From: an uncultured Oscillospiraceae bacterium
Lineage (GTDB): Bacteria > Bacillota > Clostridia > Oscillospirales > Oscillospiraceae
Reading direction: 5' to 3'
Assembly: GCA_900768135.1 (NCBI GenBank)
Contig: CAAGBT010000065.1
Coordinates: 83,948 to 147,947, forward strand
Length of the DNA: 64,000 bases
Part shown: positions 49,013 through 57,504 of the stretch, one piece after another
Numbering within the stretch: position 1 is the first letter of the stretch
Layout of the letters: each line of letters begins with the position of its first letter
Notes under the pieces: generated by a model
What the model was told of the DNA's origin: nothing
What the model saw: only the letters and a program-made list of their open reading frames with translations
Databases searched by the model: none
Made by a program: the position numbers and the translations under genes

Positions 49013-50025
49013 AAATTCTCGCCTTTGAATCCTCCTGCGACGAGACCGCCGTTGCCGTGGTGGAGGACGGGCGCCGCGTCCTGTCTGATGCGATCCTCTC
49101 GCAGGCGGATCTGCACGCGCTCTACGGCGGCGTTGTGCCGGAGATCGCCTCGCGCAGGCACATCGAGGCCATCGCCGCGCTGACCGACCGCGCACTTGCG
49201 GAGGCGGGCGCGGCCAGGCGCGACATCGACGCCGTGGCGGCGACCTACGCGCCGGGCCTGATCGGCGCGGTGCTGGTGGGACTGAACTTTGCAAAGTCCG
49301 CCGCCTATGCGCTCGGCGTTCCCCTCATCCCCGTGCATCACATCCGCGGGCATATCGCGGCAAACTATCTCGCCTTTCCGGACCTGGAGCCGCCGTTTCT
49401 GGCGCTGTGCATGTCCGGCGGCAACACGCTGCTCGTGGATGTGCGCGGCTACACGGATTTTGCGCTCCTTGGCGCAACGTGCGACGATGCAGCGGGCGAA
49501 TGCTTCGACAAGGCCGCGCGCGTGCTGGGGCTGCCCTATCCCGGCGGCGCGGCGATGGATCAGCTCGCGCGCCAAAGCGCAGGCGGCATTTACGAGCTGC
49601 CGCGCGCAAAAATAGAGGGGCGTCCCCTTGACATGAGCTTTTCCGGACTCAAGACCGCCGTTGTGAACCTTGCGCACAACGCCGCCCAGACCGGCAGAGC
49701 GCTTGACCGCGCGGCGCTTGCGCGCGATTTTACGCAGGCGGTTGTAGACGAGCTTGTCCCCCGCGCGATGCTCGCCATGCAGCAGAGCGGCCGCAGGGCG
49801 CTTGTCGCCGCCGGCGGCGTAGCGGCCAATTCCTTTATCCGCGCCGCGCTGGAAAGCGAGTGCGAAAAGCGCGGGTACAGGCTGTACCTGCCGCCGCTGA
49901 AGCTCTGCGGCGACAACGGCGCAATGATCGGTGCGCAGGGATACTACGAATATCTCGCCGGCGCGCGGGCAGACCTTTCCCTCAACGCTTATGCCACGCG
50001 AGACATCGACGACCCCATTGTCTGA
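49009..50025 (+). CDS. tsaD: tRNA threonylcarbamoyladenosine synthase TsaD
   Basis: 338 residues. MKILAFESSCDETAVAVV, VVPEIASRRHIEAI, the metal-binding HHIRGHIAANYL, LCMSGGNTLLVDV and DMSFSGLKTAVVN are diagnostic. It transfers threonylcarbamoyl to A37 of ANN-reading tRNAs together with TsaB/TsaE (not in this window). MtaB, encoded at 53520, adds the methylthio group to that same modified base. ATG 49009 overlaps the rimI stop; GGAGG is just before it. Confidence 0.96.
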   Translation: MKILAFESSCDETAVAVVEDGRRVLSDAILSQADLHALYGGVVPEIASRRHIEAIAALTDRALAEAGAARRDIDAVAATYAPGLIGAVLVGLNFAKSAAYALGVPLIPVHHIRGHIAANYLAFPDLEPPFLALCMSGGNTLLVDVRGYTDFALLGATCDDAAGECFDKAARVLGLPYPGGAAMDQLARQSAGGIYELPRAKIEGRPLDMSFSGLKTAVVNLAHNAAQTGRALDRAALARDFTQAVVDELVPRAMLAMQQSGRRALVAAGGVAANSFIRAALESECEKRGYRLYLPPLKLCGDNGAMIGAQGYYEYLAGARADLSLNAYATRDIDDPIV

Positions 50026-50035
50026 ACCCCGCTTT

Positions 50036-50070
50036 GGCGTTCCTTCCGCTTCCGTGAGGAACGCCTTTTT
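50036..50070 (+). terminator. Terminator of polA-rimI-tsaD
   Basis: GGCGTTCCT, loop, AGGAACGCC, then TTTTT. Confidence 0.85.
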
Positions 50071-50127
50071 GCTGCATCGGCTTCCCCGCCGAGGATTTGT
50101 CAAGGCCTGCGCCTTGTCGTTTTGACG

Positions 50128-50565
50128 GCGGCGCGCCGCAGCTTGCAAATTTTGTGCATTATGGAAACTATTCGAAAATCTGTTCTGGCGATGTGCCGCC
50201 GACTTTAGCATTATGTAAATTTCGACATAACCCTCAACTCTGCTTCGTTTTTCCTTTCCCAGCATTCTTCACCTGCAAATTGCTTGAGATATCAAGGCGT
50301 TTTCAGCTTTTCCACGGTTGTGGAAAAGTCTGTGGAAACTGTGGATAACTCCTTGTAGAACCGATTTATCCGATATTTTATGTTAATCTGTCGAATCAGT
50401 AAATATTCCGACGGAAGCTCGTATGGAATGTTTGGAAAAATCATGCTTTGTCGATTTCTGGCAACTTACAGGGACGGTAATGCCCGGCGCGGCGCGCCGC
50501 ATTACAGCCCGGCGTTTTGCAGGAATTCCGCAACGAATACTATTTGTATATCCGCGGCGCGCCGC
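50128..50565. repeat. Three copies of the palindrome GCGGCGCGCCGC
   Basis: Identical 12-base perfect palindromes at 50128-50139, 50489-50500 and 50554-50565. The second is the centre of a larger inverted repeat (GTAATG at 50477 and CATTAC at 50500). They frame the DnaA-box cluster. The 580-base stretch 50026-50606 contains no supported gene. Confidence 0.7.
50308..50348. other. DnaA-box cluster
   Basis: TGTGGATAA (50340-50348) is the exact consensus DnaA box (TTATCCACA reversed). TGTGGAAAC (50331-50339) abuts it, TGTGGAAAA is at 50319-50327, and an inverted CGTGGAAAA is at 50316-50308. AT-rich sequence (TTTATCCGATATTTTATGTTAA) follows. No dnaA, dnaN or rpmH gene is near. Confidence 0.7.
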
Positions 50566-50568
50566 TTC

Positions 50569-50606
50569 AAAAAACGTCCTGCCGCAGGTCTGCGGCAGGA
50601 CGTTTT
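50569..50606 (-). terminator. Terminator of the DUF6512 gene
   Basis: AAAAACGTCCTGCCGCA / TGCGGCAGGACGTTTTT hairpin abutting the stop of the minus-strand gene. Confidence 0.85.
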
Positions 50607-51146
50607 TCAAGGAACTGCCAGCCCATAGCAGCCGTTCACCGGGTCGAGAAACAGCGGCAGGCGCGGCGTGCGATAGGTGAACCAGACAAACACAAACAGC
50701 AGCAGCCATAGAAGGACGAACCCCAGCAGCTGCGCCGCGCCGCCGCGCAGTCTTCCGGCCGTCAGCATCCGGCAGCCGGCAAAATATGCCAGCGCATCGG
50801 CAAGGAAAAAGATGGCGATGTTCATCCAGTCCGGCAGCCGGCCAAACATCCCGGTCAGCGTGTAGAAAAGCGCAGGGATCGCCGCAAGCCCAAGCAGGAT
50901 CGCCGCCGCCTTGACCGCAAAGAAGTTGCGCAGCGGCTCGGAAAACACAATAAATTCCGCCGCTGCAAACAGCAGAAACGGAATGAACAGCAGCTTCATG
51001 TGTTCCCACGTCGATTCGTTTACCGCCGAAAATGCCGCCGCCACGCGGCTCCTGCCCGACCAGTCATACACAAAGTGCAGCAGCGTACCCAGCGCGCCCG
51101 TGAACAGAAAGCCGGCGGCCTCCCAGCGGCGCAGTTCCCGTTTCAT
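50607..51146 (-). CDS. DUF6512-like membrane protein
   Basis: 179 residues, about five membrane segments. The conserved stretch AAGFLFTGALGTLLHFVYDWSG and NESTWEHMKLLFIPFLLFAA is typical of the DUF6512 family in Firmicutes. Function unknown. ATG 51146 has GGAGGACGG 3-8 bases before it; upstream in-frame codons are not needed. Confidence 0.82.
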   Translation of the reverse strand: MKRELRRWEAAGFLFTGALGTLLHFVYDWSGRSRVAAAFSAVNESTWEHMKLLFIPFLLFAAAEFIVFSEPLRNFFAVKAAAILLGLAAIPALFYTLTGMFGRLPDWMNIAIFFLADALAYFAGCRMLTAGRLRGGAAQLLGFVLLWLLLFVFVWFTYRTPRLPLFLDPVNGCYGLAVP

Positions 51147-51228
51147 ATTCCGTCCTCCCTTTTTCCCGCTCATACAGGCAGGTGTTCGTCTCATTCATTC
51201 TACGCAGAGGAGACGGGCTTTATACGTC

Positions 51229-51258
51229 AAAAGCCGCCCTTACGGGCGGCTTTTACTC
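51229..51258. terminator. Bidirectional terminator
   Basis: AAAAGCCGCCC, loop TTAC, GGGCGGCTTTT. It stands just after the leftward metallo-hydrolase gene. Confidence 0.85.
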
Positions 51259-51262
51259 CTTT

Positions 51263-51880
51263 TTATCCTTCAAAGCGCGGCACGATCACGCCGGAGGGCG
51301 CGTCCTCCGTCAGCGTAAAGCCGCTGCTGTCGAGCCGATGGATCTGCGCGGCATCGTAAAGCGCCAGAAACTCATCCAGCGTGCCGATCTCCGCGTAGCC
51401 ATGGCAGCCAAAGCGATAGTGCATCGGCACGATCACGCGGGGAGAAACCGCAGCCGCAACGCTCTTTGCCGCTGCCGCATCGATGGTATAATAGCCGCCC
51501 ACAGGAATGAGCAGCGCATCACAGCCCCTGACTGCGGCCAACTGCGTCTCGTTCAGCGCGTGTCCAAGGTCGCCGCAGTGTACAACGGTCAGTCCTTCGG
51601 CGCGCAGAATGTGGATGATGTTCTCTCCGCGAAGCGAACCCTGCTCGTCATCGTGGAACGTTGAAGCCGTTTCAACCGCGAACGGGCTTTCCGATTTTTC
51701 GCGGCCCGAGAGCGTCACCGCCTCCAGAAAGGCGTGGTCGCGGTGGCTGTGGGAGCAGAGCGCCTCGTCCGCCTCGACGTGCAGCGCAGGATATGTCTCC
51801 ACATAGTAGGGGTCCAGCACGATGCGGTATCCGCCGCTCTCAAGCAGAAAGCAGGAATGCCCCAGCCAGGTAATCTTCAT
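51263..51880 (-). CDS. Metallo-beta-lactamase-fold hydrolase (UlaG-like)
   Basis: 205 residues. Zinc motif HSHRDH at 44-49, with KITWLGHSCFLLESGGYRIVLDPY as the opening strand pair, H95-like HCGDLGH later and IVPMHYRFG near the end. This is the UlaG/YtkL branch of short MBL hydrolases, whose members act on lactones or remain uncharacterised. Substrate unknown. Confidence 0.88.
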   Translation of the reverse strand: MKITWLGHSCFLLESGGYRIVLDPYYVETYPALHVEADEALCSHSHRDHAFLEAVTLSGREKSESPFAVETASTFHDDEQGSLRGENIIHILRAEGLTVVHCGDLGHALNETQLAAVRGCDALLIPVGGYYTIDAAAAKSVAAAVSPRVIVPMHYRFGCHGYAEIGTLDEFLALYDAAQIHRLDSSGFTLTEDAPSGVIVPRFEG

Positions 51881-51883
51881 TCG

Positions 51884-52867
51884 TTATTCCTCCGGCTTCG
51901 TTTCATTCGCGGGCGCGCCCGCAGCTCTTTTTTTTCGGCCGGGCTGCGGCAGCTTTCCACTCCGGCGCAGGCGCAGGATCAGCTTTACGACACCGAACAC
52001 AGCCGCCGCAAAAATCAGAAGCCCCAGCCAGCTGTAGGCCAGCCACACCGCAAGGTCCTCCAGCGCCTGTCCTGTTGCGCTCAGCCCATCGGAAAAGGCG
52101 CTGCCCAGCTTCTCGCCGAAGGTCCTTGGCGCATCCTCCGTGCCGGAGAGACGGTAGACTTCGCTCAGCTCGAGCGTCACGGTCGCATAATCCACCAGCG
52201 CGTCGTAATGCCGCATCGCGCCGGAAAGCTCCTCGATCTCATACTCCGTCTCGGAGATGGCGGACTCGATGGTGATGATATCCTCCATGCTTTCCGCCTT
52301 TTTCAGCAGCTCCTGCAAGCGCTCCAGCTTGATCTGCGCCGTTTCGAGGCGCGCCTGCGTGTCGTAATACTGCTCGCTGATATTTTCCGCCGTGTCGCTC
52401 CGCCACGTCATGTGGCAGAGCGTGCCGACCTGATCGCAGAAGGCTGCGAACTGCTCCGCCGGCACGCGCACGGTATAGCTTGCGTGGCGGTAGCCGCTGG
52501 AGTAATTGGAAAAGTTCTTCTGCTCAAAGTAACCGCCGCTGCTCTCCACAAGCGCGGCAATGTCCTTTGCCGCCTGGTCGAATTCCAGCGTCTGCAGTTC
52601 GATGCTCGCGGTGTAGACCATCTTCACGCCGCGCTCAGCAAGGCTGCCGCCTGCGGCAGCGCCGGTCTGCACACCGCCGTCCCACGCGCCGTCGTCCGAC
52701 GCGGTGTAGTCATACTCAACGTCCGGCAGCGCCGAGCCGTTGTAGCTCTCTTCCGTCGATGCACTGTCGTAGCCGGCGTACTTTGTTGCGCCGCACGCGG
52801 CAAGGGACAGCGCCAACAGCAGCGAGAGCAGAAGGATCGTCAGTCTTTTCATCTTCATCCGCCTCAT
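51884..52867 (-). CDS. DUF4349 lipoprotein
   Basis: 327 residues. A lipoprotein signal (LTILLLSLLLALSLAACG; the Cys is the lipid site) is followed by a disordered S/T/Y-rich part, the DUF4349 core (MVYTASIELQTLEFDQAAKDIAALVESSGGYFE; WRSDTAENISEQYYDTQARLETAQIKLERLQELLKKAES, a coiled coil) and a C-terminal membrane helix (LAVWLAYSWLGLLIFAAAVFGVVKLIL). It is therefore anchored twice. Role unknown; Lgt at 22777 would lipidate it. An ATG a few codons in (MKRLTIL) may be the true start. Confidence 0.9.
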   Translation of the reverse strand: MRRMKMKRLTILLLSLLLALSLAACGATKYAGYDSASTEESYNGSALPDVEYDYTASDDGAWDGGVQTGAAAGGSLAERGVKMVYTASIELQTLEFDQAAKDIAALVESSGGYFEQKNFSNYSSGYRHASYTVRVPAEQFAAFCDQVGTLCHMTWRSDTAENISEQYYDTQARLETAQIKLERLQELLKKAESMEDIITIESAISETEYEIEELSGAMRHYDALVDYATVTLELSEVYRLSGTEDAPRTFGEKLGSAFSDGLSATGQALEDLAVWLAYSWLGLLIFAAAVFGVVKLILRLRRSGKLPQPGRKKRAAGAPANETKPEE

Positions 52868-52940
52868 TTCCGTTATTTTGGGGTTTCTGATTGTTCAGAC
52901 GCTCATGATGCGCAAAAGGTTCCCGGAATCTGCCATTTTT

Positions 52941-53516
52941 TCATTCAAGCTCATCAAGCGTCATGGAAAAGCTGTCCATGCAGGTGGTCATAAAGTACTC
53001 CAGCTCCGGCATTTTCATCTCCTCCAGCGCATGGCGCGTCTGCTCCGCAGCTTTCCGGAACTCAAGGTTGCCCGCCTTCAGCTCCTCCACGCACTTGATA
53101 TAGGCCGAGAGCTTATCTGCCGCCTTGACAAGACGGCGCACCGTTTCATCCTCGATGCGGAGGATGGGCGCATAATCCGCGCGCAGCTCTGCGGGCAGCA
53201 TCGAAAGCAGCTTGTCGCCCGCCACGGCCTCGACCTTGCGGTAGGCCGCGCTGATCTCAGGATTGTAGTATTTGATCGGCGTCGGCATATCGCCGGTGAG
53301 GATCTCGGTGGCATCGTGATAGAGCGCCGCGACCGCAACGGCGTCCGCATCCGTTGGGATGCCGTACACGCGCGTGCGGATCAGCGCCAGCGCGTGCGCC
53401 AGCACCGCGACCATATGGCTGTGTTCCTGAATGTTCTCCTCCTCGGTGTTGCGCATCAGCGCCCAGCGCTTCACGCAGCGCATCCGGGAGATATAAGCAT
53501 AAAAATGGTTCCCCAC
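52941..53516 (-). CDS. YfbR-like HD-domain 5'-nucleotidase
   Basis: 191 residues. HD motif: H32/H34 in EHSHMVAVLAH, H67-D68 in LYHDATEI, the GDMPTPIKY motif (75-83), and D-K in KAADKLSAYI. Overall layout matches YfbR, a deoxyribonucleoside 5'-monophosphatase. Lies 3 bases after the mtaB stop. Confidence 0.9.
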   Translation of the reverse strand: MGNHFYAYISRMRCVKRWALMRNTEEENIQEHSHMVAVLAHALALIRTRVYGIPTDADAVAVAALYHDATEILTGDMPTPIKYYNPEISAAYRKVEAVAGDKLLSMLPAELRADYAPILRIEDETVRRLVKAADKLSAYIKCVEELKAGNLEFRKAAEQTRHALEEMKMPELEYFMTTCMDSFSMTLDELE

Positions 53517-53519
53517 GGT

Positions 53520-54806
53520 TCATTCCTCCACTTCTCCGCGCAGAGCGCCGCCATCGACCTGCGTGACCTTCACATTTTTCACCTGATTGTGCAGCCCCTC
53601 CTGCGGAACGCTGACCTCCATGTAGTTCGGCGCGTGTCCCGCGCTGCCGCCCTGCCGGTCGCGCTCGAAAAGCACGGGAAAGCTCCTGCCCACGCAGCGC
53701 GCAAGATACGCCTCATGCATCTCCTGCGCGGCTGCGGCCGCGCGTGCGGCGCGCTCCTCGCGCACGGGCATATCGACCTGCTTCATCTCCGCCGCCTTTG
53801 TGCCGGGGCGGATCGAGTAGGGGAAAACGTGCATATCGGCGAAACCGCAGCGCCGGATGAAGGCAAGCGTCTGCGCAAATTCCTCCTCCGTCTCCTCCGG
53901 AAAGCCTGTGATCAGATCGGTCGTGATGGCGGGGTCGTCAAAATACCTGCGCAGCAGCTCGCAGGACTCCAGAAACCGCGCCGTATCGTACTTGCGGTTC
54001 ATGCGTTTCAGGGTCGCATCGCAGCCGGACTGCATCGAAAGGTGAAAATGCGGACAGAGCTGCGGCAGCCTTGCCGCCCTCGCGCAGAATTCCTCCGTGA
54101 TGGTGCGCGGCTCAAGCGAGCCGAGGCGGATGCGCATATCGCCGCCCTCGCGCGCAAGCAGCTCCAGAAGGTCGATAAGCGACGTCCCGTCCGCAAAATC
54201 CGCGCCGTAGGACGAGATCTCGATGCCTGTGACCACGATCTCGCGGTAGCCCTCGGCGCGCAGCGTCCGCACCTGCTTCGCCGCCTCGTCCATCGGCAGC
54301 GAGCGCACGCGCCCGCGCGCGTAGGGGATGAGGCAGTAGGTGCAGAAGTTCACACACCCGTCCTCCACCTTGAGCATTGCGCGCGTGCGGTTCGCCATGC
54401 CGCCGGCAGGCAGCACCTCAAAGCTCCGCCGCTGCCACACGTCATCCACATCAACGATTCTGATCTTTTCCCGCGCCGCGCGCTCCAAAAGGTCGATAAA
54501 GTGCGCGCGGTCATTCGTTCCCGCGATCACGTCCGGGTCGAGCTTTTTCACGTCCTCCGGATGCGTCTGGGCGTAGCAGCCGCAGGCGGCGATCACCGCG
54601 TCCGGGCTGCGCCGCTTCGCCTGGCGCAGCATCTGGCGCGACTTCTTGTCGCTCACCGCCGTCACTGAGCAGGTGTTGACGATGTAGGCGTCCGCCGCTT
54701 CCTCAAACCCGACCAGCTCATGGCCCCGCCGCGCAAGCTCCTGCTCAAGCGCCTGCGTCTCATACTGGTTCACCTTGCACCCAAGGGTGCAGATTGCAAC
54801 TTTCAT
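53520..54806 (-). CDS. mtaB: tRNA t6A37 methylthiotransferase MtaB
   Basis: 428 residues: the UPF0004 domain with three Fe-S cysteines (TLGCKVNQYETQ, NTCSVT, ACGCYAQ), a radical SAM motif CVNFCTYC near 151 and a C-terminal TRAM-like domain. It adds the methylthio group to N6-threonylcarbamoyladenosine made by the TsaD pathway encoded in this window. It is the first gene of the short leftward mtaB-yfbR run. Confidence 0.95.
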   Translation of the reverse strand: MKVAICTLGCKVNQYETQALEQELARRGHELVGFEEAADAYIVNTCSVTAVSDKKSRQMLRQAKRRSPDAVIAACGCYAQTHPEDVKKLDPDVIAGTNDRAHFIDLLERAAREKIRIVDVDDVWQRRSFEVLPAGGMANRTRAMLKVEDGCVNFCTYCLIPYARGRVRSLPMDEAAKQVRTLRAEGYREIVVTGIEISSYGADFADGTSLIDLLELLAREGGDMRIRLGSLEPRTITEEFCARAARLPQLCPHFHLSMQSGCDATLKRMNRKYDTARFLESCELLRRYFDDPAITTDLITGFPEETEEEFAQTLAFIRRCGFADMHVFPYSIRPGTKAAEMKQVDMPVREERAARAAAAAQEMHEAYLARCVGRSFPVLFERDRQGGSAGHAPNYMEVSVPQEGLHNQVKNVKVTQVDGGALRGEVEE

Positions 54807-54868
54807 GGCAATGCGTCCTTTTCCTCTGGCGGCGCGCTGCCTCTGCCGGCAAAAGATGCGCGCTGCCC

Positions 54869-54896
54869 TTGCTTTTTATTTTATTTATTGTATAAT
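54869..54896 (+). promoter_or_regulatory. Cysteine desulfurase promoter
   Basis: TTGCTT (54869-54874), 16-base AT-rich spacer, TATAAT (54891-54896). Confidence 0.8.
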
Positions 54897-54940
54897 CATT
54901 TCGGCCTTCTGACAAGTCCAAAGAAAGGGATTTTACCGAT

Positions 54941-56074
54941 ATGATCTATCTCGACCACGCCGCCACCACGCCCGTTCCCGCAGAAGTAGCGCGCGCTGTT
55001 TACGATACGCTGACCGCCGGCTGGGGCAACCCCAGCTCGCAGTACCCCGCTGGCCGGCAGGCAAAGGCCGCGGTGGACGCCGCGCGCGGGACGATTGCAG
55101 ACGCGCTTGGCTGCAAAGCGGAGGAATTCATCTTCACCTCCTGCGGCTCGGAGAGCGATAACTGGGCGATCCGCCTTGCCGCGCATCAGAACCGGCGCGT
55201 GGGAAAGCACATCATCACCACCGCCGTGGAACATAGTGCGGTGCTGAACCCCTGCAAAGCGCTGGAGCAGGAGGGCTATTCCGTCACATACCTGAAGCCC
55301 GACAAAAACGGCGATGTCGCCGTCTCTCAGGTCGAGGACGCGCTGCGCGAGGATACCGCGCTCGTCACGATGATGCTCGTGAACAACGAAACAGGCTGCA
55401 TCTTTCCCGTTGGCGAGGTCGCGCGGCTTTTGAAGGCGAAGGGTTCCTGCGCGCTGCTGCACACCGATGCAGTGCAGGGCTTTTTGAAGCTTCCCTTCCG
55501 CGCTGATACGCTCGGCGCCGACCTGATCTCGATCAGCGGACACAAGGTCGGCGCGCCCAAGGGGATCGGCGGGCTTTACATCGGCGGCCGCGTGCGCGCG
55601 CCGCAGCCGCTCATCCTCGGCGGCGGGCAGGAGCGCGGGCTTCGCTCCGGCACGGAGGCGACCGGACAGATCGCCGGTTTTGCCAGGGCAGTCGCGCTGC
55701 GCGCCGGCCATTTGGATGATACGCTCACCCGCATGGCCGCCGTCAAGGCCTATGCCGAGGAAAAGCTGCTTGCGCTCGATGGCGTCGTCCGCATCGGCAG
55801 CGGACAGGCGCCGCATATCCTTTCTCTCTCGCTTGTCGGCTACCCTTCGGCAAACGTTGTAAGCGAGCTGGGCGCGCAGGGCATCTGCATCTCCGCAGGC
55901 TCTGCCTGCCACCGCGGGCAGCTGAGCCACGTCTACCGCGCGATGGGGCTTGATAAAAAGACCGCCGCCGGCGTGCTGCGCATCAGCTTTGGCCCGGAAA
56001 CGACAGAGCGGGAGATCGATGCGCTTGCCGAGGCGCTCAAGGCGCATCGGGACACACGCTTTCCCATACTGTGA
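54941..56074 (+). CDS. Cysteine desulfurase (NifS/IscS-like)
   Basis: 377 residues. PLP lysine K202 in ISGHKVGAPKG; catalytic Cys323 in ISAGSACHRG; class-typical MIYLDHAATTPVP and RSGTEATGQIAGFA. It takes sulfur from cysteine for Fe-S clusters or thiolation. Not next to iscU or thiI here, so the acceptor is unclear. Overlaps the region before the MATE gene; AAGGG lies upstream of the ATG. Confidence 0.93.
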   Translation: MIYLDHAATTPVPAEVARAVYDTLTAGWGNPSSQYPAGRQAKAAVDAARGTIADALGCKAEEFIFTSCGSESDNWAIRLAAHQNRRVGKHIITTAVEHSAVLNPCKALEQEGYSVTYLKPDKNGDVAVSQVEDALREDTALVTMMLVNNETGCIFPVGEVARLLKAKGSCALLHTDAVQGFLKLPFRADTLGADLISISGHKVGAPKGIGGLYIGGRVRAPQPLILGGGQERGLRSGTEATGQIAGFARAVALRAGHLDDTLTRMAAVKAYAEEKLLALDGVVRIGSGQAPHILSLSLVGYPSANVVSELGAQGICISAGSACHRGQLSHVYRAMGLDKKTAAGVLRISFGPETTEREIDALAEALKAHRDTRFPIL

Positions 56075-56094
56075 TTGCAACATCAGAGGTTTTT

Positions 56095-57474
56095 ATGTTC
56101 TCCTATCTTCACCAACCCAAAGGCTTTTACAAGCGGCTCTTCCTGCTGGCGCTGCCGGTCATCGTGCAGAATCTCATCACCACATCGCTCGGCTTTCTCG
56201 ACACATTCATGGTAGGGCTGCTCAGCAGCGACCAGATGTCTGCCGTTACGGTGGCAAACGTCCCCGTCTTCATCATCCAGCTTGTCGTGTTCGGCCTGCA
56301 AAGCGGCTCAAGCGTCCTCATCAGCCAGTATTGGGGACGCGGCGACCGCGAAAGCATCAACCGCGTGATGGGCATCGGCTTTCTCATCGCAGGCGGCGTA
56401 TCAGTCCTCTTTGCGGTGATCCTGTTTCTGTTTCCCGCGCAGGTTCTCTCTCTCGTCACCGACAATGCAACGCTTATCACGCTGGGCGAGCCGTACCTGC
56501 GCATCGTGGGCTTTTCCTACATCTTCAATTCTCTCTCGTCCATCTACATCGGGATGCAGCGCAGCATTGAAAATCCCCGCTTCGGCATGTTCGTGTTCGG
56601 CGCTTCCATGCTCTTCAATACTGTGGGCAACTATGTGCTTATCTTCGGCAAGCTTGGTTTTCCGGCGCTCGGCATTACAGGCGCGGCGATCGCCACGCTG
56701 CTCTCGCGCGTGGTGGAGTTTGCTCTCGCCTTCTCCTATGCGTTCCGGTGCCGGTCAGTGCCGCTGATGCGGCGCGCGCTGCTGCGCCCCGGCATGGCGA
56801 TGCTGCGGCGCTTCCTGCGCTACAGCGCCCCTGTACTGGCGAATGAAACGCTGTGGGGTCTCGGCTTTTCCATGATCACCGTCATCATGGGCCATATGGC
56901 GGCGAGCGGCGACCTCATCGCCGCCTACACGCTTGCCGGCAACATCGACAAGCTGATGACCTCCGGCATCTTCGGCATTGCCGCAGCCGTATCGGTCATC
57001 GTGGGCAAGGAGATCGGATCGGGCAATCTGAAGGGCGTCTACAGCATCGGGCGCGCGCTGTGCTTCACGGCGGCTGCATTCGGGCTTGTGATCGGCGCGC
57101 TGGAATATGTCATGTTCCTCACGCTGATGCGCCCCTATGTGATGCCGCTGTTTTCCCTTTCCGCCGCAGCCGAGGCGCTGTGCAGCGTGATGATCGCCTG
57201 CTACGCCTGCGCCATGCCGCTCCACAGCTTTTCGACCACGATGGTCGTGGGCGTGCTGCGCGGCGGCGGCGATGTGCGTGCCTCGCTCGTGATCGACAAC
57301 ATTCCGCTCTGGTGTGCCGCGCTGCCGGTGATGTACCTGCTCGGCATCGTTCTCAAGGTACCCAACGCCGTTTTCTGCCTGTGCCTGATGGTCGAGTCCA
57401 CCGTCAAGACGCCCATCGGCATTTGGCGCGTTCACAGCGGCAAATGGGTCCACGACATCACACGGATTGAATAA
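56095..57474 (+). CDS. MATE-family efflux transporter
   Basis: 459 residues, 12 membrane helices in two halves: RLFLLALPVIVQNLITTSLGFLDTFMVG at the start, IIQLVVFGLQSGSSVLISQYWGRGDRESINRVMG, and YSAPVLANETLWGLGFSMITVIMGHM in the second half. Extrudes cationic compounds using Na+ or H+. Start: ATG 56095 with CAGAGG just upstream; a GTG at 56071 overlapping the desulfurase stop is an alternative. Confidence 0.93.
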   Translation: MFSYLHQPKGFYKRLFLLALPVIVQNLITTSLGFLDTFMVGLLSSDQMSAVTVANVPVFIIQLVVFGLQSGSSVLISQYWGRGDRESINRVMGIGFLIAGGVSVLFAVILFLFPAQVLSLVTDNATLITLGEPYLRIVGFSYIFNSLSSIYIGMQRSIENPRFGMFVFGASMLFNTVGNYVLIFGKLGFPALGITGAAIATLLSRVVEFALAFSYAFRCRSVPLMRRALLRPGMAMLRRFLRYSAPVLANETLWGLGFSMITVIMGHMAASGDLIAAYTLAGNIDKLMTSGIFGIAAAVSVIVGKEIGSGNLKGVYSIGRALCFTAAAFGLVIGALEYVMFLTLMRPYVMPLFSLSAAAEALCSVMIACYACAMPLHSFSTTMVVGVLRGGGDVRASLVIDNIPLWCAALPVMYLLGIVLKVPNAVFCLCLMVESTVKTPIGIWRVHSGKWVHDITRIE

Positions 57475-57504
57475 AAGAGGAAGGGCTGCGCCCTTCCTCT
57501 TTCT
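57475..57504. terminator. Bidirectional terminator between converging genes
   Basis: AGAGGAAGGGC, loop TGC, GCCCTTCCTCT; T-rich on both strands (TTTCT and TTTTATT). Separates the MATE gene from the converging DMT gene. Confidence 0.88.

Noticed and set aside
50380..51009. ORFs in the 50.4-51.0 kb region on both strands
   Set aside because: They overlap the DnaA/palindrome region or are antisense to the DUF6512 gene and show no protein-like pattern.
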